Assembly: GCA_003075315.1 (NCBI GenBank)
Contig: QDFQ01000008.1
Location: 62,001 to 126,000 of the forward strand
Reading direction: 5' to 3'
Length of the DNA: 64,000 nt
From: Arthrobacter sp. TPD3018
GTDB taxonomy: Bacteria > Pseudomonadota > Alphaproteobacteria > Sphingomonadales > Sphingomonadaceae
The notes beneath the pieces are model-generated. The model was not told the DNA's origin. It saw only the letters and a list, made by a program, of their open reading frames with translations, and did no database searches. Position numbers and translations under genes: made by a program. Below are positions 45,371 to 54,368 of this stretch, in pieces; within the stretch, counting starts at the first letter, position 1, and every line of letters begins with the position of its first letter.

Positions 45371-45585
45371 CGGACGCCTCTTTGCCCCGAAGCGTTACGC
45401 GGCGATGCAACAGAGTGGTTAATCCGGGGGGCAGGCTGAACGTCGCGACAATGCACAGCCTAGGATACGCGGCAGACCTCGATGGTGTGTTCCACACTCC
45501 CTGCATCGACAGCGCATCAGGTCATGGTGGCTGCCGTGATCCTGCCCTATGGTGCGCGCCGTTTCGGTGGCTTTGGGGGAAGGGC

Positions 45586-45987
45586 ATGAGGACGGATCTG
45601 AGGATCACGACGGCGATCGCCGCGGCGCTGCTGGCGTCGGGGTGCGGCCGGTCGGAACCGGAGCCGGATGGCTGGACCGCGCAGACCGATACCGCGATCT
45701 GCACCGATCGCGAGGGGCGGCGCGTCGCCGACGACCAATGCCCGCGGCAGGCGTTGGCGAGCGGCTATCATGGCGGGGGGGGCAGCAACGCGTTCCTGTG
45801 GTACTTCCTCGGGCGCAACAGCGTGATCCCGCCCTATGGCGAAACGGCGCGGGGCGGATCGTTCAGCCGCGCGGGCGGCGTCAGCTATGCGCGCGCGCCG
45901 GCCAACACCTTCGTCAGCCGATCAGGCGCGATCAGCCGCGGCGGGTTCGGCGCGTCGGCGCACAGCTTTGGCAGCGGCCGGGCATGA
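45586..45987 (+). CDS. YgiB/DUF1190-like lipoprotein
   Basis: A 133-residue lipoprotein with lipobox LASGC (Cys20). After a DRxGRRVADDQCP segment the protein is Gly/Ser-rich with WYFLGRNSVIPPYGE and a final SRGGFGASAHSFGSGRA. This tail and the genomic position recall E. coli YgiB/YjfM (DUF1190), which are also encoded next to an ATP-grasp YgiC/YjfC protein. Start at ATG 45586. Stop overlaps the next ATG (ATGA). Confidence 0.72.
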   Translation: MRTDLRITTAIAAALLASGCGRSEPEPDGWTAQTDTAICTDREGRRVADDQCPRQALASGYHGGGGSNAFLWYFLGRNSVIPPYGETARGGSFSRAGGVSYARAPANTFVSRSGAISRGGFGASAHSFGSGRA

Positions 45988-47126
45988 TCCGCGTCAACAT
46001 CGCGCCGCGCCCCGACTGGCAGGCGAAGGTCGAGGCGGAGGGGCTGATCTGGCACAGCGTCGATGGCCGGCCCTATTGGGACGAAAGCGTCTATTACCGC
46101 TTTTCGGCCGCGCAGATCGCCACGATCGAGGGGGCGACGGCGGAGCTGTACCGACTGTTCCTCGCCGCCGGGCAGGCGATCGTCGACGATCCCGCTTTGC
46201 TCGACCGGTTCGGCATTCCGGCGCCCTTCCACCAGGCGATCCGCGACGCGTGGGAGGCGGAGCCGCCCGCGCTCAATTACGGGCGGTTCGATCTGGGGTA
46301 TGACGGCGCCGGGCCGCCCAAATTGTTCGAGTTCAATTGCGATACGCCGACGTCGCTGCTGGAAGCCGCGGTGATCCAGTGGAGCTGGAAGGAGGAGCGC
46401 TTCCCGCACCTCGACCAATATACCAGCCTGCACGACCGCCTGGTCGCCAAGTGGCGCGACATCGCGCCACTGCTGCCGCCGGTCGTCCATTTCGCGCATG
46501 TCTCGGACGAGGCGGGCGAGGATATCGTCACGACATCCTATCTGCGCGACACGGCGGAGGCGGCAGGGATCACGACCGTGCCGATCCTGGTCGACGATCT
46601 GGGCTGGGACCATGACCGGCGCTGTTTCGTCGATCTGGCCGAGCAGCGGATCGAGGCGCTGTTCAAGCTGTATCCGTGGGAATGGCTGACCGCGGAGGCC
46701 TTTGCACCGCCGCTGCTCGAAAGCCTCGACGATACGCTGTGGATCGAACCGATCTGGAAGATGATCTGGTCGAACAAGGCGATCCTGGCGATCCTGTGGC
46801 AGCTGTTTCCGGATCATCCCAACCTGCTGCCCGCCGGCTTCGACATCCCGGAGGGCGATGCCGTCGCCAAGCCGCTGCTGGCACGCGAGGGGGCGAACGT
46901 GTCGATCCGGCAGAACGGACGCGTCGTCGCTGAGGCGGCGGGGAATTATGGCGACGAGGGCTATGTCTATCAGGCGCTATACCGGCTGCCCGAGACGGCG
47001 CCGGGATGTTTTCCCGTGATCGGCAGCTGGCTGGTCGATGGCGAGCCGGCCGGGATCGGCATTCGCGAGGACGGGCTGATCACCGGCAACACCGCGCGCT
47101 TCGTGCCGCACGTGATCGAGGGGTAA
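45984..47126 (+). CDS. Glutathionylspermidine synthase-family ATP-grasp protein (YgiC/YjfC-like)
   Basis: ATP-grasp ligase related to the synthetase half of Gss. Family features: N-terminal APRPDWQAKVEAEGLIWHS, GRFDLGYDGAGPPKLFEFNCDTPTSLLEA split across residues 93-120, PILVDDLGWDHDRRC, and KPLLAREGANVSI for ATP binding. Length 380. YgiC/YjfC do not make glutathionylspermidine in vitro and their product is unknown. The 4-bp overlap with a YgiB-like lipoprotein repeats the E. coli pairing. Confidence 0.88.
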   Translation: MIRVNIAPRPDWQAKVEAEGLIWHSVDGRPYWDESVYYRFSAAQIATIEGATAELYRLFLAAGQAIVDDPALLDRFGIPAPFHQAIRDAWEAEPPALNYGRFDLGYDGAGPPKLFEFNCDTPTSLLEAAVIQWSWKEERFPHLDQYTSLHDRLVAKWRDIAPLLPPVVHFAHVSDEAGEDIVTTSYLRDTAEAAGITTVPILVDDLGWDHDRRCFVDLAEQRIEALFKLYPWEWLTAEAFAPPLLESLDDTLWIEPIWKMIWSNKAILAILWQLFPDHPNLLPAGFDIPEGDAVAKPLLAREGANVSIRQNGRVVAEAAGNYGDEGYVYQALYRLPETAPGCFPVIGSWLVDGEPAGIGIREDGLITGNTARFVPHVIEG

Positions 47127-47204
47127 GCCGGAACCCGTGGGTGCAGTGCGGCATTGATACGGGCAGCGCGCGGGAATGATCCCGCTGCCCTGTTCGAGGA
47201 ATCT

Positions 47205-47387
47205 ATGAGCCGTACCACGCTGGGCCTGTTCGGTGCCGCCCGTCCCCGTCCCGTCGCACAGGATCGCCTGATCGCGACGAGCGATACCGCCGCAGATGCG
47301 TATCGGGCGGAACGGATGTCGGGCCTGACCCCGGTGGAGCGTGCGCTGGCCGAACCCAAGGGTTCGGCCGCAGCCCTGCTCGCCTGA
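47205..47387 (+). CDS. Small hypothetical protein
   Basis: A 60-residue soluble protein without recognisable domain, starting SRTTLGLFGAARPRPVAQ. ATG at 47205 follows AGGA by 6 nt. Convergent with the next gene. Coding is supported by the ribosome binding site and codon bias only. Confidence 0.5.
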   Translation: MSRTTLGLFGAARPRPVAQDRLIATSDTAADAYRAERMSGLTPVERALAEPKGSAAALLA

Positions 47388-47393
47388 TACGCC

Positions 47394-47660
47394 TCAGCGC
47401 GCCGCCAGTGCAGGGCGGCCGGCGTGATGGATGAACACCTGTTCGTCGGCCCAGCGCTCGCGGCTTTGGCAGGTGATGGCGCTGCGCCCCGGATGCGGAT
47501 CGGCGGCGAGCGCATCCGAGAAGAAGCGGATGCAATAGACGTCGCGGCTGGCATCGTATCGGACCGTGTAGGCGCGCGGTGGCGCATCAGCCCGGCCAAC
47601 GGCGGCGGCCGGTGACGCGGCGAGCGCGGCGAGGGCGAGCAAAGACGGCAGGATGGACAT
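47394..47660 (-). CDS. Small secreted hypothetical protein
   Basis: An 88-residue exported protein: signal peptide MSILPSLLALAALAASPAAA, then a compact domain with two Cys (VYCIRFFSDAL and AITCQSRERW) likely joined by a disulfide. GGGAG lies 7 nt before the ATG at 47660. No family recognised. Confidence 0.65.
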   Translation of the reverse strand: MSILPSLLALAALAASPAAAVGRADAPPRAYTVRYDASRDVYCIRFFSDALAADPHPGRSAITCQSRERWADEQVFIHHAGRPALAAR

Positions 47661-47881
47661 GGTGGGGCTCCCGATCGTCCGCGCGACATGATGTCGTGCG
47701 GATCGGCGGGCACCATGCGATAAGTGTGCCAGTCGAATAATACACCGGATTTGCGTGGGTTTCCTGAAGACCCGGTGTCGCGCACCGGGTGCGCGGCGCC
47801 AGAAGTTGGCGGACCGGGCGGTGCGGCGTGGCGATCCGTGCGCGGCGCGCGTCCTTTTCGTCCCGCAGGCGTTGGCGCGGG

Positions 47882-48556
47882 ATGACACGGATTTCGGATC
47901 GAACCGGCGGGCGCCGGCTGCCGCCCTTATTGGTAGGACTCGCGCTGATCGCGGCGGGGCTGGCGGTGCTACTGATCGGCGCGGTGGCGACCAGTCGCTA
48001 TCCGTTCGCCTTCGACCGGGCGATCATCGTCGGTCTGCGCCAGTGGAGTGGTCCCACATGGCTGCCGAAGGTGGCGGCGGACATCACCGATCTGGGCGGA
48101 GGCGTGGTGCTGACGCTGATCGTGACGCTCGTCGTCGGGTTTCTGCTGGTCCAGCGCCTGTGGCTGACCGCGCTCGCCACCGCGCTGGCGACGCTGACCG
48201 GCGGATGGGTGATCGAGCTGGTCAAGGGCGTGGTGCTGCGCGCACGGCCGGAGCTGGTGCCGCATCTCGTGTCCGCCAACGGCTACAGCTTTCCGAGCGG
48301 GCATGCGACGGCGAGTGCCGTCTGCTATCTGACCCTGGCAGCGCTTGCCGGACAGGTGACGCCCGACCGGGCGGCCCGATTGTACCTGTTGGTGGCCGCG
48401 GTGCTGCTGGTCGGCGCGATCGGGTGCAGCCGCGTGTATCTGGGCGTGCATTGGCCGAGCGACGTGCTGGCCGGCTGGAGCTTCGGCACGCTCTGGGCGC
48501 TGGGTTGGTGGACCGCCACGGCGCGGGCGCGCGTGGCGATCGGTGGGGAACGATAG
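47882..48556 (+). CDS. PAP2-family membrane phosphatase
   Basis: Phosphatidic-acid or undecaprenyl-pyrophosphate phosphatase of the PAP2 superfamily. Six helices and the three catalytic motifs: KGVVLRARPE (KxxxxxxRP, about 105-114), YSFPSGHATAS (near 128) and SRVYLGVHWPSDVLAG (near 181). Length 224 from ATG 47882; the open frame upstream is not convincing. Likely recycles a lipid carrier. Confidence 0.9.
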   Translation: MTRISDRTGGRRLPPLLVGLALIAAGLAVLLIGAVATSRYPFAFDRAIIVGLRQWSGPTWLPKVAADITDLGGGVVLTLIVTLVVGFLLVQRLWLTALATALATLTGGWVIELVKGVVLRARPELVPHLVSANGYSFPSGHATASAVCYLTLAALAGQVTPDRAARLYLLVAAVLLVGAIGCSRVYLGVHWPSDVLAGWSFGTLWALGWWTATARARVAIGGER

Positions 48557-48572
48557 GGGCCGATCCGTGAAG

Positions 48573-48656
48573 CATCATCCCAGCGAAGGCTGGGATCTCC
48601 CCGCTGAGCGGAGTGACAGGAGCCGCACAAGACCCCAGCCTGCGCTGGGGTGACGT
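48573..48656. repeat. Palindromic intergenic repeat, family 3
   Basis: Third family 3 copy: arms CATCATCCCAGCGAAGGCTG and CAGCCTGCGCTGGGGTGACG. It is followed at once by copy B of the dispersed element. Confidence 0.82.
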
Positions 48657-48693
48657 GCTTGGGCGGACGGCTCGAACGCCACTATGCCGCCGT

Positions 48694-48855
48694 CCAACAT
48701 AGACAACATGAACACCTTGGCGGAAACGATCGGGGTCTATCGTTTCCGTTTCTTCACTGGTTCAAAGAGCGCAATCCATTGGCCCGGAGAATGGCAGGTC
48801 GCGCGCGTGTAGGACAGGGCCCGCGTGATTTCTCCTTAATAACAGTGGCTTGCGA
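48694..48855 (+). repeat. Dispersed non-coding element, copy B
   Basis: Counterpart of 33453-33646. It holds the 22-bp identical block (48696-48717), a perfect 10-bp inverted repeat CGGAAACGAT/ATCGTTTCCG (48721-48730 and 48739-48748) with an 8-bp spacer followed by TTTCTT, CAAAGAGCGC, and GCGTGTAGGACAG at 48805-48817. Here the block can be read as a 42-codon frame starting at ATG 48684 and stopping at the TAG of GTGTAGG. It lies between the PAP2 gene and the galE 3' end. Confidence 0.72.
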
Positions 48856-48866
48856 TCACTGCGATC

Positions 48867-49865
48867 CTATTGGCGTTCGCTGAGCTTGCGTTCCCAGGCG
48901 AGCGCGTCCTGGACGATCGTGTCGAGGTCGTCGCGCTGCGGGCGCCACGGCAGCGCGGCGAGGATCGCGCGATTGTCGGCGACGAGCGCGGCGGGGTCGC
49001 CGGCGCGGCGGCCTTCGTAGCGGCGCTCGATCGTCATGTTGGTGACGCGATCGACTGCGTCGAGCACTTCGTTGACCGAGAAGCCGCGATTGTAGCCGGC
49101 GTTCAGCGTGTGGCTCTGCGTCGGTTCGGCGACTAGCAGTTCGAGCGCGGCGACATGCGCGGCGGCCAAATCGCTGACGTGGATATAGTCGCGCACGCCG
49201 GTGCCATCGGGCGTGTGGAAGTCGGTGCCGAAGACGGAGACGGCGGCGCGCTTGCCGGTCGCGGCTTCGACCGCGATCTTGATAAGGTGCGTCGCGCCCA
49301 CCGTCGACTGGCCCGAGCGGCCTTGCGGATCGGCGCCGGCGACGTTGAAGTAGCGCAGCGCGCAATAGTTCATCGGATGCGCCGCGGCGACATCGCGCAG
49401 CATCGCCTCGGTCATCAGCTTCGACATGCCATAGGGGTTGATCGGCACGGTCGGGTCGGTTTCCTCGACCGGCACCTTCACCGGCGTGCCATAGGTCGCG
49501 GCGGTGGACGAGAAGATGAAGTGCGGCACGCCTTCGGTGACGGCGCTTTCGATCAGGCTGCGCGTCGCGGCGGTGTTGTTGCGGTAATATTTGAGCGGGT
49601 CGCTGACCGATTCCGGCACGACCACCGATCCGGCGAAGTGCATGATCGCGCGGACATTGTGGTCGCGGATCGCAGCGCGGACGGCGATGTCGTCGGCGAC
49701 GTTCGCCTCCACCAATGTGGCACGGGGATCGACCGCCCAGGCGAAGCCGGTGACGAGATTGTCGACGACGACGACGTCATAGCCCGCGTCGCACAAAGCC
49801 AGCACCGCATGGCTGCCGATATAGCCGGCGCCGCCGGTTACCATCACCTTGCCGTTCAATGCCAT
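48867..49865 (-). CDS. galE: UDP-glucose 4-epimerase
   Basis: NAD-dependent short-chain epimerase making UDP-galactose for polysaccharides. The NAD motif is [17 protein letters not shown] (about 8-24), the catalytic Ser-Tyr-Lys is in [10 protein letters not shown] and [14 protein letters not shown], followed by [17 protein letters not shown]. Length 332 is standard. Works downstream of the phosphohexomutase at 17.6 kb in nucleotide-sugar supply. Confidence 0.95.
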   Translation of the reverse strand: MALNGKVMVTGGAGYIGSHAVLALCDAGYDVVVVDNLVTGFAWAVDPRATLVEANVADDIAVRAAIRDHNVRAIMHFAGSVVVPESVSDPLKYYRNNTAATRSLIESAVTEGVPHFIFSSTAATYGTPVKVPVEETDPTVPINPYGMSKLMTEAMLRDVAAAHPMNYCALRYFNVAGADPQGRSGQSTVGATHLIKIAVEAATGKRAAVSVFGTDFHTPDGTGVRDYIHVSDLAAAHVAALELLVAEPTQSHTLNAGYNRGFSVNEVLDAVDRVTNMTIERRYEGRRAGDPAALVADNRAILAALPWRPQRDDLDTIVQDALAWERKLSERQ

Positions 49866-49932
49866 GCGTCGTGTCCTTCGTCTTTTGCGCGGCCTAGCGC
49901 CTTCCTACATGGGCTGCAAAGGAGACTTCAGA

Positions 49933-50469
49933 ATGACGGATTATGTAACGCTGGCAGGCGGCTGCTTCTGGTGTACCGAGGCGGTGTTCAAGGACGTGAT
50001 CGGCGTGGAAAGCGTCGAGAGCGGGTATATTGGCGGCGACGTGCCCAACCCGACGTACAAGCAGGTGTGCGGCGGCGACACCGGCCACGCCGAGGCGATC
50101 CGCATCGGCTACGACCCCGAACAATTGGCGCTCGGCGACCTGCTCGACATCTTCTTCGCGACGCACGACCCGACGCAGCTGAACCGGCAGGGCAATGACG
50201 TCGGCACGCAATACCGCTCGGCGGTGTTCCCTGCGGACGAGCATCAAGAGGCGGAGATGCGCGCGGCGATGGAGCGGGCGCAGGCGGGGCTGGACAAGCC
50301 GATCGTGACGACGGTGGAGCCGATGGCGGACTGGTATCCGGCGGAGGATTACCATCAGGATTATTGGGAAACGTCGGGCCGGTCGAACCCCTATTGCATG
50401 GCGGTGATCCCGCCGAAGCTGCAGAAGCTGCGCAAAAGCTTTGCCGCGCGGTCGAAGGCGGTGGCGTAA
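49933..50469 (+). CDS. msrA: Peptide methionine sulfoxide reductase MsrA
   Basis: Reduces methionine-S-sulfoxide in proteins. Catalytic motif [12 protein letters not shown] (Cys near 11), then [24 protein letters not shown] in two family blocks, [18 protein letters not shown] and the C-terminal YHQDYWE. ATG at 49933 has AGGAGA 8 nt upstream; the earlier open frame is discarded. Length 178. No signal peptide, so cytoplasmic. Confidence 0.95.
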   Translation: MTDYVTLAGGCFWCTEAVFKDVIGVESVESGYIGGDVPNPTYKQVCGGDTGHAEAIRIGYDPEQLALGDLLDIFFATHDPTQLNRQGNDVGTQYRSAVFPADEHQEAEMRAAMERAQAGLDKPIVTTVEPMADWYPAEDYHQDYWETSGRSNPYCMAVIPPKLQKLRKSFAARSKAVA

Positions 50470-50478
50470 GCCTTACGT

Positions 50479-50614
50479 CCTCCCCCGCCAGGGGGAGGGG
50501 GACCGCGCCTCGCAGAGGCGTGGTGGAGGGGCAGCCTCATGCGCTACCGCCTGCGGCTGCCCCTCCACCACTCGCCTTTGGCGAGCGGTCCCCCTCCCCG
50601 CAGAGCGGGGAGGA
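50479..50614. repeat. Long inverted repeat, family 6
   Basis: A 136-bp inverted repeat beginning TCCTCCCCCGCCAGGGGGAG and ending CCCCTCCCCGCAGAGCGGGG, with the same GGGGGACCGCGCC and GGTGGAGGGG segments as 4336. It lies between the convergent ends of msrA and fliA and may stop both transcripts. Confidence 0.82.
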
Positions 50615-50617
50615 GTT

Positions 50618-51397
50618 TTAGACCTTCCTCGCCAGCGCCTTTTTCAGTTTGGCGTGGGCGGCGGCCTTGATCTGGCAGACGCGGGCCGAGCCCACGCCCA
50701 GGACCTGACCGATCTCCTCGAGGTTCAATTCCTCGACGTAATAGAGCTGGATCACCAGCGCTTCGCGTTCGGGCAAAGCGCCGATCGCGGCGATCAGCGT
50801 GTCGCGCAGGTCGCTTTCGGCGAGCTGTTCGAAGGCGTCGGGCGTGTCGTCGGCGAACCAGGGCAGGTCGTCGGCATAGACTTCGTCCATCGATTCGAAC
50901 CGCACCGTGTCGGCGGTCTCATATTCCGCGCGCAGCCGTTCGATCGTGACACCGAGTTCGGCGGCGATCGTCGCTTCGTCAGCCGCGCGGCCGGTTCTTG
51001 CCGTCACGGTGGCGATGGCGGCCTGATATTGCCGGCGCCGCCGCATCGCACCGCGCGTCGTCGTCGCCTGTCGCCGCAGTTCGTCGATCATCGCGCCGCG
51101 CAGGCGGGTCTGGAGATAGGCGCGGAATTGCGCGCCCTGTTCCGCGGCCTGCCCGACCGCCTCGACCAGCGCGACGAGGCCGATCTGCACGAGATCCTCG
51201 ACATCGACGATGGTGCTCATCGAGCCATGGACGTGCCAGGCAATGCGGCGGACCAGCGGCAGATGCTGGCGGATCAGCGCCTCGGTATTGCCGCCGGGAC
51301 GCGTCGCGCGCGAGTAGGTGAGGGGGCCGGACGGCACCATGCCCTGCGGCGCGGGCTGGGCGCCGGCGAAGGCGCCGCTCATCGGTTCGGCGCTCAT
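50618..51397 (-). CDS. fliA: Flagellar sigma factor FliA (sigma28)
   Basis: Alternative sigma factor for late flagellar genes. Region 2: HLPLVRRIAWHVHG and VDVEDLVQIGLVALVEAV; region 3: RLRGAMIDELRRQ; region 4: LPEREALVIQLYYVEELNLE and VGSARVCQIKAAAHAKLKKA. Length 259. ATGA overlap with flhA makes it the last gene of the transglycosylase-flhA-fliA operon behind a sigma54 promoter. Its likely target is the flgM promoter at 55178. Confidence 0.95.
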   Translation of the reverse strand: MSAEPMSGAFAGAQPAPQGMVPSGPLTYSRATRPGGNTEALIRQHLPLVRRIAWHVHGSMSTIVDVEDLVQIGLVALVEAVGQAAEQGAQFRAYLQTRLRGAMIDELRRQATTTRGAMRRRRQYQAAIATVTARTGRAADEATIAAELGVTIERLRAEYETADTVRFESMDEVYADDLPWFADDTPDAFEQLAESDLRDTLIAAIGALPEREALVIQLYYVEELNLEEIGQVLGVGSARVCQIKAAAHAKLKKALARKV

Positions 51398-53466
51398 GCC
51401 GCCAGCGCCTGCTGCTGCGGTGCGCCGATGACCGCGACGACCTCGACCGCCTTTTCTTCAGGCACTTCGAAGAAGGACAGGACGGGCGTGTCGGGCAGCA
51501 CGGTCTTCACGAGCTTGCGGATCGCGATGCGGATCGCGGGCTGGACGACGAGCGCGAAGGGCTTGGCCTCGGCGATCAGCGGCTGCGCGGCCTGTTGCAG
51601 CGCCTCGACGATACGGCGGCCGAGGTCGGGCTCGATGACGTGGCGGCGCGAGGCGTCGGCGCGCGCGGCCTGGCCGAGCAGCCCTTCCAGCTGACCCTCC
51701 AGTGTCATCACGCGCAGCGGCTCGCGCACGCCGCACAGCTTCTGGATGATGAGCGGGCCGAGCTCGGGGCGGATCAATTCGATGATCTCCTCGGCATCGG
51801 CGCTGCGCGTGGCGGCGACCGCAATCGCCTGCGCGATACGACGGAATTCCTTCAACGGAATATTCTCCGCGAGCAGGCCCTTCAGGACCTGGGTGAGGGT
51901 GGTGAGCGGCAACGGATTGGGCGTGAGGCTGGCGACGAGCTGCGCGGCGCGTTCCTTCAGGCCGTCGAGCAGCGACTGCACCTCGTCGGGGCCGAGCAGG
52001 TCGGTCGCGTTGGCGCCGAGCAAATGGTTGAGGTGCGTCGCCATGACGGTGCCGGCGTCGACGACGAGGAAGCCCGCGCCGGTCGCCGCATCGGCATCGC
52101 CCGCGGGGATCCAGGTGGCGTCGAGGCCGAAGGTCGGGTCCTTCGCCTTCTTACCGTGCAGCTCGCCGAACGCCTGGCCGGTGTCGAGCGCCAGCATCTC
52201 GTCGGGGGAGACCTGATCCTCGCCGACGCAGACGCCGTTGATCATGATGCGATAGGTGTAGGGCGCGAGGTTGATGTCGTCGCGCACGCGGCATTGCGGC
52301 ACGACGAAGCCGAGGTCGCGGGACAACTGGCGGCGGACGCCGGTGATGCGGCCCATCAGCGGCGCGCCGCGGCGCTGGTCGACCAGCGGCACCAGGCCGT
52401 AGCCGATGTCGAGGTTGACCTGCATGCCCTCGGTCACTTCGTCCCAGCCGATCTTGGACGGATCGACGGGTTCCTCGACCGCCTTGGGCGCTTCGACGAC
52501 GGGGCGCTTTTCGATCTGGCGCAGCTTCCACGCGGTGAAGCCGGCGATGCCGGCGGCCGGCAGCATGATGAGGTGCGGCATGCCCGGGAAGACGCCGAGC
52601 AGGCCGAGGATGACCGCGACCGGGGTCCAGGTGCGCGGGGAGCCGAACTGGCTGCCGATCTGGCCGGCGAGATCCTTGTCCGAATTGACGCGGGTGACGA
52701 TCGCGGCGGCGGCAATCGAGAGCATCAGCGCAGGGAGCTGTGCGACGAGCGCGTCGCCGATCGCGAGCAGGATGTAGCTTTTCGCAGCGGCGGCGATCGT
52801 CATGCCGTGGCTGACGGGGCCGAGGATCAGGCCGCCGATGACGTTGGCGGCGAGGATCAGCATCGCGGCGACCGCGTCGCCCTTCACGAACTTCGACGAA
52901 CCGTCCATCGAACCGTAGAAATCGGCTTCGGTGGCGACTTCGACGCGGCGCTTCTTGGCGTCGTCGGGGGTGATGAGGCCGGCGTTCAGGTCGGCGTCGA
53001 TCGCCATCTGCTTGCCGGGCAATGCGTCGAGGGTGAAGCGCGCCGAGACTTCCGACACGCGGCCCGCGCCCTTGGTGACGACGATCAGGTTGATGATCAT
53101 CAGGATCGCGAAGACGAAGATGCCGACGACATAGTCGCCGCCGATCAGGAAGCTGCCGAACGCTTCGATGACATGGCCCGCCGCGCTTTCGCCCTCATGA
53201 CCGTGGACCAGTACGATGCGGGTCGAGGCGACGTTGAGGCCGAGGCGGAAGAGGGTCGCGAACAGGAGGACGGTCGGGAAGGACGAGAAGTCCAGCGGCT
53301 TCTGCGCGTTCAGCGACACCATCAGCACGGCGAGGCTGATCGCGATATTAGCGACGAAGAAGACGTCGAGCAGGAAGGCCGGGATCGGCACGACCATGAC
53401 GACGACGAGCAGCAGGATGGCGAGCGGCAACGCGGCGCCGCGGCCCTGGCTGAGCAGCTTGTTCAC
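51394..53466 (-). CDS. flhA: Flagellar export gate protein FlhA
   Basis: Type III export component: eight N-terminal helices (about residues 12-320) containing the FHIPEP-type loop between helices (for example RVSEVSARFTLDALPGKQMA), and a large cytoplasmic domain that docks chaperone-substrate complexes. Length 690 is normal. GTG start, one base after the upstream stop. flhB and fliPQR are not in this window. Confidence 0.97.
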   Translation of the reverse strand: MNKLLSQGRGAALPLAILLLVVVMVVPIPAFLLDVFFVANIAISLAVLMVSLNAQKPLDFSSFPTVLLFATLFRLGLNVASTRIVLVHGHEGESAAGHVIEAFGSFLIGGDYVVGIFVFAILMIINLIVVTKGAGRVSEVSARFTLDALPGKQMAIDADLNAGLITPDDAKKRRVEVATEADFYGSMDGSSKFVKGDAVAAMLILAANVIGGLILGPVSHGMTIAAAAKSYILLAIGDALVAQLPALMLSIAAAAIVTRVNSDKDLAGQIGSQFGSPRTWTPVAVILGLLGVFPGMPHLIMLPAAGIAGFTAWKLRQIEKRPVVEAPKAVEEPVDPSKIGWDEVTEGMQVNLDIGYGLVPLVDQRRGAPLMGRITGVRRQLSRDLGFVVPQCRVRDDINLAPYTYRIMINGVCVGEDQVSPDEMLALDTGQAFGELHGKKAKDPTFGLDATWIPAGDADAATGAGFLVVDAGTVMATHLNHLLGANATDLLGPDEVQSLLDGLKERAAQLVASLTPNPLPLTTLTQVLKGLLAENIPLKEFRRIAQAIAVAATRSADAEEIIELIRPELGPLIIQKLCGVREPLRVMTLEGQLEGLLGQAARADASRRHVIEPDLGRRIVEALQQAAQPLIAEAKPFALVVQPAIRIAIRKLVKTVLPDTPVLSFFEVPEEKAVEVVAVIGAPQQQALAA

Positions 53467-53467
53467 G

Positions 53468-54331
53468 TCAGCGGCCCCCCATGCTGGCGAGCATCATATA
53501 GGCGAGCTGCGCATTCTGCGGCGACGGGCGCAGCAGGCTGTTGGCGGCATCGGCGGCGCGGCTGCCGAAGCGGCCGCCGGCCTGGGTCAGCGCCTGCGTC
53601 GCCCAGCTCAAGGCGTCCTCCGGCGTCTGGTTGTTGCCGGTGACGACGGTGGAATCGCCCATCGCCAGGGCCTGTGCGGCAAAGGCGAGGTTCGCGCTGC
53701 GGGTTTCGCTGACGCTGTCCGACGCGGCGTTCAGCTTGTCGCTGAAGCGCTGGTAGATCGCCGAGAGCGAGCGCGGCTGACCGTTGGAGGCGTAGAAGAT
53801 CGAGCGGTTGGCACCGGCGGCCTGCGGAAACAGCGAAGCAGCGGAGGCGCCGGGGTTGTTCGCCATCGCCGACAGGAACTTCCTGGCGCCGCCGATGCCG
53901 AGGAAGTGCGCCATGTACAAATCGGTGCCGTTGGCGTCGCGGCCGAGCGATCCTTCGAGTGCACTCTTATTGTCGGAGGCGTGTTCGGCCGCCATCAGCG
54001 AGGCGACGTCGGGATCGTTGCGCAGCGCGAGGATGGCGGAGCGGGTCGCGCCGTCGCTGACCGAGAAGCGGCCGCCCGCGGTCTGGCCGATGCTGTCGGC
54101 GGCCCAGCCGAGCCCGTGCTCCGCGCCATGCTTCTTGACGACCGCGAGCCAGCTCTGTTCGACGAACTGGTACAGGCCCGTCGCCGACGACGTGCCCGAC
54201 CGCGCACGCGCATTCAGCCCGCTTTCGATCTTCGCCTGGCCGAGCAGATAGTCGAAATCCACACCCGTCTTGCTGCTCGCAAGCTGGATGGCGGATTGGA
54301 CGCGCCCGGCAGAAATCGGATTGACGGTCAT
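53468..54331 (-). CDS. Lytic transglycosylase-like flagellar muramidase
   Basis: SLT-type transglycosylase probably opening peptidoglycan for the rod, as SltF does in Rhodobacter. The catalytic Glu is in LLGQAKIESGLNARAR (near 39), followed by SATGLYQFVEQSWLAVVKKH. A helical C-terminal part of about 170 residues follows. No clear signal peptide, so it may be exported by the flagellar system. ATG at 54331 lies about 27 nt from the predicted sigma54 start. FlgJ here lacks a muramidase domain, which supports this role. Confidence 0.85.
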   Translation of the reverse strand: MTVNPISAGRVQSAIQLASSKTGVDFDYLLGQAKIESGLNARARSGTSSATGLYQFVEQSWLAVVKKHGAEHGLGWAADSIGQTAGGRFSVSDGATRSAILALRNDPDVASLMAAEHASDNKSALEGSLGRDANGTDLYMAHFLGIGGARKFLSAMANNPGASAASLFPQAAGANRSIFYASNGQPRSLSAIYQRFSDKLNAASDSVSETRSANLAFAAQALAMGDSTVVTGNNQTPEDALSWATQALTQAGGRFGSRAADAANSLLRPSPQNAQLAYMMLASMGGR

Positions 54332-54368
54332 TGCGACGAAAACACACCCCTGTTGCCGGGTGGCTTTC

